Below are positions 29,363 through 32,182 of a stretch of 32,182 nt of DNA, one piece after another (position 1 is the first letter of the stretch; every line of letters begins with the position of its first letter). The position numbers were made by a program, and so were the translations under genes. The notes under the pieces are model-generated. The model saw only the letters and a program-made list of their open reading frames with translations. It searched no databases and had not been told where the DNA came from. This DNA comes from Burkholderia sp. (GTDB lineage Bacteria; Pseudomonadota; Gammaproteobacteria; Burkholderiales; Burkholderiaceae), in contig JASLEG010000130.1 of the NCBI GenBank assembly GCA_030151225.1, positions 1-32,182 of the forward strand, given 5' to 3'.

Positions 29363-29701
29363 TCAGATGGCCGAGCGTTCCTCGGCGATGCAGCGATCGA
29401 TCATGCGGCACACCGCGTCGATGGTGCCCACCATGATCAGGCGCGAGCGACCGTGATAGACGCGCACGGGCGCCCGGCGCGCCGGTTCGGCATGATGCAG
29501 CCCCGCGTTCAGCGAGACGCGTGCGAACGCCGGCAGTGCCGACGGCAGCAACGCCTCGGCCTCGCCCATGTCGTGAGCCGCCGCAGGTGCGGGGGCAGCG
29601 GCATGCAGCTCGGCGCCGAGCGGTGCACAGGGCGTGCGACCGCGCAGATGGCGCAGACGGCCGAATTGACGAAAAGGCAGCAGACGAGCGAGGCGTTCCA
29701 T
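29363..29701 (-). CDS. Unknown small protein downstream of lexA
   Basis: This 112-aa basic protein has GGAGA 6 bp before its ATG at 29701 and begins 61 bp after the lexA stop on the same strand. The N-terminal part is Arg/Leu/Ala-rich, and the better-ordered end reads VRVYHGRSRLIMVGTIDAVC. I recognise no family; it does not look like SulA, ImuA or RecX. Its position suggests SOS-controlled co-expression with lexA. The ribosome binding site and the coherent C-terminal part favour a real gene. Confidence 0.65.
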   Translation of the reverse strand: MERLARLLPFRQFGRLRHLRGRTPCAPLGAELHAAAPAPAAAHDMGEAEALLPSALPAFARVSLNAGLHHAEPARRAPVRVYHGRSRLIMVGTIDAVCRMIDRCIAEERSAI

Positions 29702-29762
29702 GGCGTTCTCCAGATCGGGGCGACAGGGCGGGCAACTGAGTGGCGTGTCGAGCGACGCGCGC

Positions 29763-30410
29763 TCAGAGCTCGCCGGAGCGGATCAGACCGACGGCAATTC
29801 CTTCGAGCGCGAACTCCGCGCTGCCGGCCTTCACGAAGATGTTTTCGTAATCGGGGTTCTCGGCGATCAGCTCGATGCCGGACGAATGGCGCTTCAGGCG
29901 CTTGACGGTGACGTCGTCGCCGAGTCGCGCCACGATGATCTGGCCGTCCTTCGCCTCGGTGCGCTTCTGCACGGCGAGCAGGTCGCCATCGAGGATGCCG
30001 GCGTCGCGCATCGACAGGCCGCGTACCTTCAGCAGGTAATCGGGCTTGCTCGTGAACAGGGCGGGATCGCACGCATAGTGCTGGGAGATGTGTTCCTGGG
30101 CCAGGATCGGGCTGCCTGCCGCGACGCGGCCGACCAGCGGCAGCGAGAGCTGCATCAGCGCCGCATGCGGCAGCGTGAACTGATGGGGGGCGTCGTCGCC
30201 ACCGAGCAGGCGAATGCCGCGCGAGGCGCCGGCGGCCAGCTCGATCACGCCCTTGCGGGCCAGGGCGCGCAGGTGCTCCTCGGCGGCGTTCGGCGAGCTG
30301 AAGCCGAGCTCGGCCGCGATTTCCGCGCGGGTGGGCGGGAAGCCGGAGCGCTCGATCGCGCGACGAATCAACTCGTAGACTTGCTGCTGGCGGGCGGTGA
30401 GTTTGGTCAT
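29763..30410 (-). CDS. lexA: LexA repressor of the SOS response
   Basis: LexA (215 aa) represses DNA-damage genes and self-cleaves when RecA filaments form. The winged-helix DNA-binding domain spans 1-70 (GFPPTRAEIAAELGFSSPNA contains the recognition helix). The S24-type autoprotease follows: cleavage site A98-G99, nucleophile S133 and general base K170, each exactly 14 residues beyond the E. coli A84-G85/S119/K156 positions. The ATG at 30410 matches the family start (MTKLTARQQQ). Two SOS boxes lie just upstream, giving autoregulation. Confidence 0.97.
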   Translation of the reverse strand: MTKLTARQQQVYELIRRAIERSGFPPTRAEIAAELGFSSPNAAEEHLRALARKGVIELAAGASRGIRLLGGDDAPHQFTLPHAALMQLSLPLVGRVAAGSPILAQEHISQHYACDPALFTSKPDYLLKVRGLSMRDAGILDGDLLAVQKRTEAKDGQIIVARLGDDVTVKRLKRHSSGIELIAENPDYENIFVKAGSAEFALEGIAVGLIRSGEL

Positions 30411-30416
30411 GGTGGA

Positions 30417-30452
30417 CTGTATGGATAGACAGTGATCTGTATTTTTATACAG
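30417..30452 (-). promoter_or_regulatory. Two LexA (SOS) boxes controlling lexA
   Basis: CTGTATGGATAGACAG (30417-30432) and CTGTATTTTTATACAG (30437-30452) both fit the CTGT-N8-ACAG pattern, with the second close to a perfect palindrome. Their centres are 20 bp apart, about two helical turns on the same face. The proximal box begins 7 bp from the start codon. TTGAAA upstream on the minus strand (30463-30468) is a candidate -35. Confidence 0.93.
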
Positions 30453-30579
30453 TGGTTCGGGAATTTCAAGCGTTACTTTAAGTTCGTCGCTATCGCGCCG
30501 ATTCCGACGCGCTCGCGCGGCGCTCGAACAACGCTTTCGCAGCCGCAACCGTCCGCCGGATGGTCCTTACCACTTTTTC

Positions 30580-30633
30580 TTCTTAAAAAATGAAGAACGA
30601 TTATTTTTAATGATGAAAGGCGTTCGCTAGACT
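30580..30633 (+). promoter_or_regulatory. Control region of the sulfate importer operon
   Basis: AT-rich DNA carries the inverted repeat TTCTT-N8-AAGAA (30580-30597). It continues through AACGAT (30596-30601) to a -10-like TAGACT (30628-30633), with TTTTAA 17 bp before it. CTAGACTG is identical to the core upstream of ssuD. CysB activation is expected for sbp, but no strict consensus can be checked here. Confidence 0.55.
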
Positions 30634-30681
30634 GCCTCCCACATTGCAAAAAACGATCCACGAACCTTGGGAGATCACGGG

Positions 30682-31716
30682 ATGGTCAAGCGCAACACGG
30701 GGCTGGCAGGCGGCGTTCGCCGCGTCATCGCAACACTGGCGTTCGGCGCGGCGGCGCTGGGCTGCGCCACGCACGCACTGGCGGACACGACGTTGCTGAA
30801 CGTCTCCTACGATCCGACCCGCGAGCTCTACCAGGACGTCAATCAGGCGTTCGGCAAGGAGTGGAAGGCCAAGACGGGCGAGACCGTCAATTTCAAGCAG
30901 TCGCACGGCGGCTCGGGCGCACAGGCGCGCTCGGTGCTCGATGGCCTGCAGGCCGACGTGGTGACGCTGGCGCTGGCCTGGGACATCGACGCGCTCGCCA
31001 GCAAGGGCATCGTGGCCAAGGACTGGCAGAAGCGCCTGCCCGACAACGCCTCGCCGTACACGTCCACCATCGTGTTCCTGGTACGCAAGGGCAACCCGAA
31101 GGGCATCAAGGACTGGGACGACCTGATCAAGCCGGGCGTGTCGATCGTCACGCCGAATCCGAAGACCTCGGGCGGCGCGCGCTGGAACTACCTGGCCGCG
31201 TGGGCCTATGCGCTGCACAAGCCGGGCGGCAACGAACAGACGGCGAAGGACTTCGTCACGAAGCTGTACAGGAATGCCGGCGTGCTCGACTCGGGCGCGC
31301 GCGGCGCGACCACCAGCTTCGTGCAGCGCGACATCGGCGACGTGCTGATCGCCTGGGAAAACGAGGCCTTCCTGTCGCTGAAGGAATTCGGCCCGGACAA
31401 GTTCCAGATCGTGGTGCCGTCGGCCAGTATCCTGGCCGAGCCGCCGGTGGCGGTGGTGGACAAGGTGGTGGACAGGAAGGGCGACCGCAAGCTGGCCGAG
31501 GCGTATCTGAACTTCCTGTACAGCAAGGAAGGCCAGGAGATCGCCGCGCGCAACTTCTACCGCCCGCGTTCGAAGGACGTGCCGGCCGAGCTGACCAAAC
31601 AGTTTCCGAAGCTGAAGCTGTACACGGTCGACGACACCTTCGGCGGCTGGACCAACGCGCAGAAGACCCACTTCGCCGACGGCGGCGTGTTCGACTCGAT
31701 CTACAAACCGCAGTAA
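30682..31716 (+). CDS. sbp: Periplasmic sulfate-binding protein
   Basis: Sbp (344 aa) binds sulfate in the periplasm for the CysTWA importer. A signal peptide precedes cleavage at ALA-D (after residue 34). The mature protein carries family signatures LLNVSYDPTRELYQDVN, KQSHGGSGAQARSV, VVTLALAWDIDAL and GARGATTSFVQRDIGDVLI, which build the sulfate site through backbone NH groups. GGGAG is 8 bp before the ATG at 30682; a TTG five codons earlier was rejected because it overlaps that site. cysT follows after 146 bp containing a hairpin. A thiosulfate-binding CysP is the alternative, but the sequence reads as Sbp. Confidence 0.95.
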   Translation: MVKRNTGLAGGVRRVIATLAFGAAALGCATHALADTTLLNVSYDPTRELYQDVNQAFGKEWKAKTGETVNFKQSHGGSGAQARSVLDGLQADVVTLALAWDIDALASKGIVAKDWQKRLPDNASPYTSTIVFLVRKGNPKGIKDWDDLIKPGVSIVTPNPKTSGGARWNYLAAWAYALHKPGGNEQTAKDFVTKLYRNAGVLDSGARGATTSFVQRDIGDVLIAWENEAFLSLKEFGPDKFQIVVPSASILAEPPVAVVDKVVDRKGDRKLAEAYLNFLYSKEGQEIAARNFYRPRSKDVPAELTKQFPKLKLYTVDDTFGGWTNAQKTHFADGGVFDSIYKPQ

Positions 31717-31800
31717 ATGCCGTAATGGCAGCAGGCGCAGGACCGAGGCCGCGCGACGCCACCCGCGTACGCGCCGCCCGCATATAACGAAACACGAACA

Positions 31801-31831
31801 CGCGGCCGATCCGGATTTCCGGGCGGCCGCG
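31801..31831 (+). other. Hairpin between sbp and cysT
   Basis: CGCGGCCG (31801-31808) pairs with CGGCCGCG (31824-31831) around a 15-nt loop that can itself pair weakly. No T-run follows. It mirrors the hairpin between binding protein and permease at 8153-8186. Confidence 0.5.
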
Positions 31832-31862
31832 CATCCCATGTCAACCTAGGAAGCGCATTCGC

Positions 31863-32182
31863 ATGACGACGTACACCTTCCGCAAGCCGAGCGCCTTGCC
31901 CGGCTTCGGCGTGACGCTCGGGATCACGGTGGCCTATCTGAGCCTCGTGGTGCTGATACCGCTCGCCTCCACCTTCCTGAAGACCGCGACGCTGAGCTGG
32001 GATCAGTTCGTCGCCGCCACCACGTCCGCGCGCGTGCTGGCGTCCTACCGGCTCACCTTCCTGTCCGCGCTCGGCGGCGCCGTGATCAATGCCGTGTTCG
32101 GCTTCCTGGTCGCCTGGGTGCTGGTGCGCTATTCGTTTCCGCTGAAACGGCTGGTGGACGCGATCGTCGACCTGCCGTTCGC
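31863..32182 (+). CDS. cysT: Sulfate ABC transporter permease CysT, 5' part only
   Basis: The frame opens at ATG 31863 (AGGAAG at 31848-31853) and runs off the window end after 106 codons. The start MTTYTFRKPSALPGFGVTLG, a long first membrane segment (TVAYLSLVVLIPLAS) and LASYRLTFLSALGGAVINAV then VAWVLVRYSF match CysT/CysU, one of the two inner-membrane subunits of the sulfate/thiosulfate importer. CysW and CysA would be expected beyond the edge. Confidence 0.93.
   Translation, partial: MTTYTFRKPSALPGFGVTLGITVAYLSLVVLIPLASTFLKTATLSWDQFVAATTSARVLASYRLTFLSALGGAVINAVFGFLVAWVLVRYSFPLKRLVDAIVDLPF

Noticed and set aside
1..32182. CRISPR array, insertion sequence, prophage, toxin-antitoxin or secretion system
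   Set aside because: No regularly spaced repeats, transposase motifs, terminal inverted repeats or phage genes were seen on either strand.

Overview
The window is high-GC chromosomal DNA from a beta-proteobacterium, almost certainly a Burkholderia sensu lato species. I infer this from codon use, close similarity to remembered Burkholderia proteins (RNase R, PyrD, LexA, the Bpt transferase) and gene order (rnr-rlmB-rpiA; nudix-aat-bpt-pyrD; lexA beside sbp-cysT). No database search was run. There is no transposase, integrase, CRISPR array, prophage or obvious foreign island. This is core-type chromosome with a few accessory genes.

Layout. 1-5290: rnr, then rlmB, a lipoprotein N-acetylmuramoyl-L-alanine amidase and rpiA, closed by a strong terminator. 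5520-7381: a FadR/GntR-type regulator and a Gfo/Idh/MocA oxidoreductase. 7395-8998 (minus): a polar amino acid ABC importer (binding protein and permease). 9114-12669 (minus): NUDIX hydrolase, aat, bpt and pyrD, which puts both bacterial N-degron leucyl-transferases in one gene string. 12884-12960 (minus): initiator tRNA-fMet with its own promoter and terminator. 13200-13988: an EmrE-type multidrug transporter convergent with an unknown membrane protein. 14360-17634: ssuD-ssuC-ssuB-ssuF for alkanesulfonate use, without ssuA or ssuE nearby. 17866-18373: two small unknown genes. 18641-19794: dusA and tRNA-His. 19911-21614: divergent SPFH/prohibitin and PH-SHOCT genes. 21615-22132: a gene-free stretch with promoter and terminator signals that suggest one or two small RNAs. 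22133-23215: divergent HxlR regulator and hotdog thioesterase. 23344-25985: YpfJ-like metallopeptidase, ArsP/YraQ-type permease and an unknown protein. 26037-27819 (minus): NodIJ-like ABC exporter. 28061-29300: an atypical universal stress protein convergent with a DUF2939-like protein. 29363-30410 (minus): lexA with two SOS boxes and a small downstream gene. 30682-32182: sulfate importer sbp and the start of cysT, cut by the window edge.

How it fits together. Two sulfur-acquisition units (ssu and sbp-cysT) share a CTAGACTG core at the expected -10 region and AT-rich upstream DNA, which suggests common control, probably by CysB. Translation and tRNA functions recur (rlmB, aat, bpt, dusA, tRNA-fMet, tRNA-His). 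The most unexplained material is the 21.6-22.1 kb non-coding locus, a set of long perfect hairpins without U-tracts at gene ends, the Shine-Dalgarno-masking hairpin and overlapping leader frame before the EmrE-like gene, and the pair of small unknown genes before dusA. I did not find a convincing wholly new multi-gene system.
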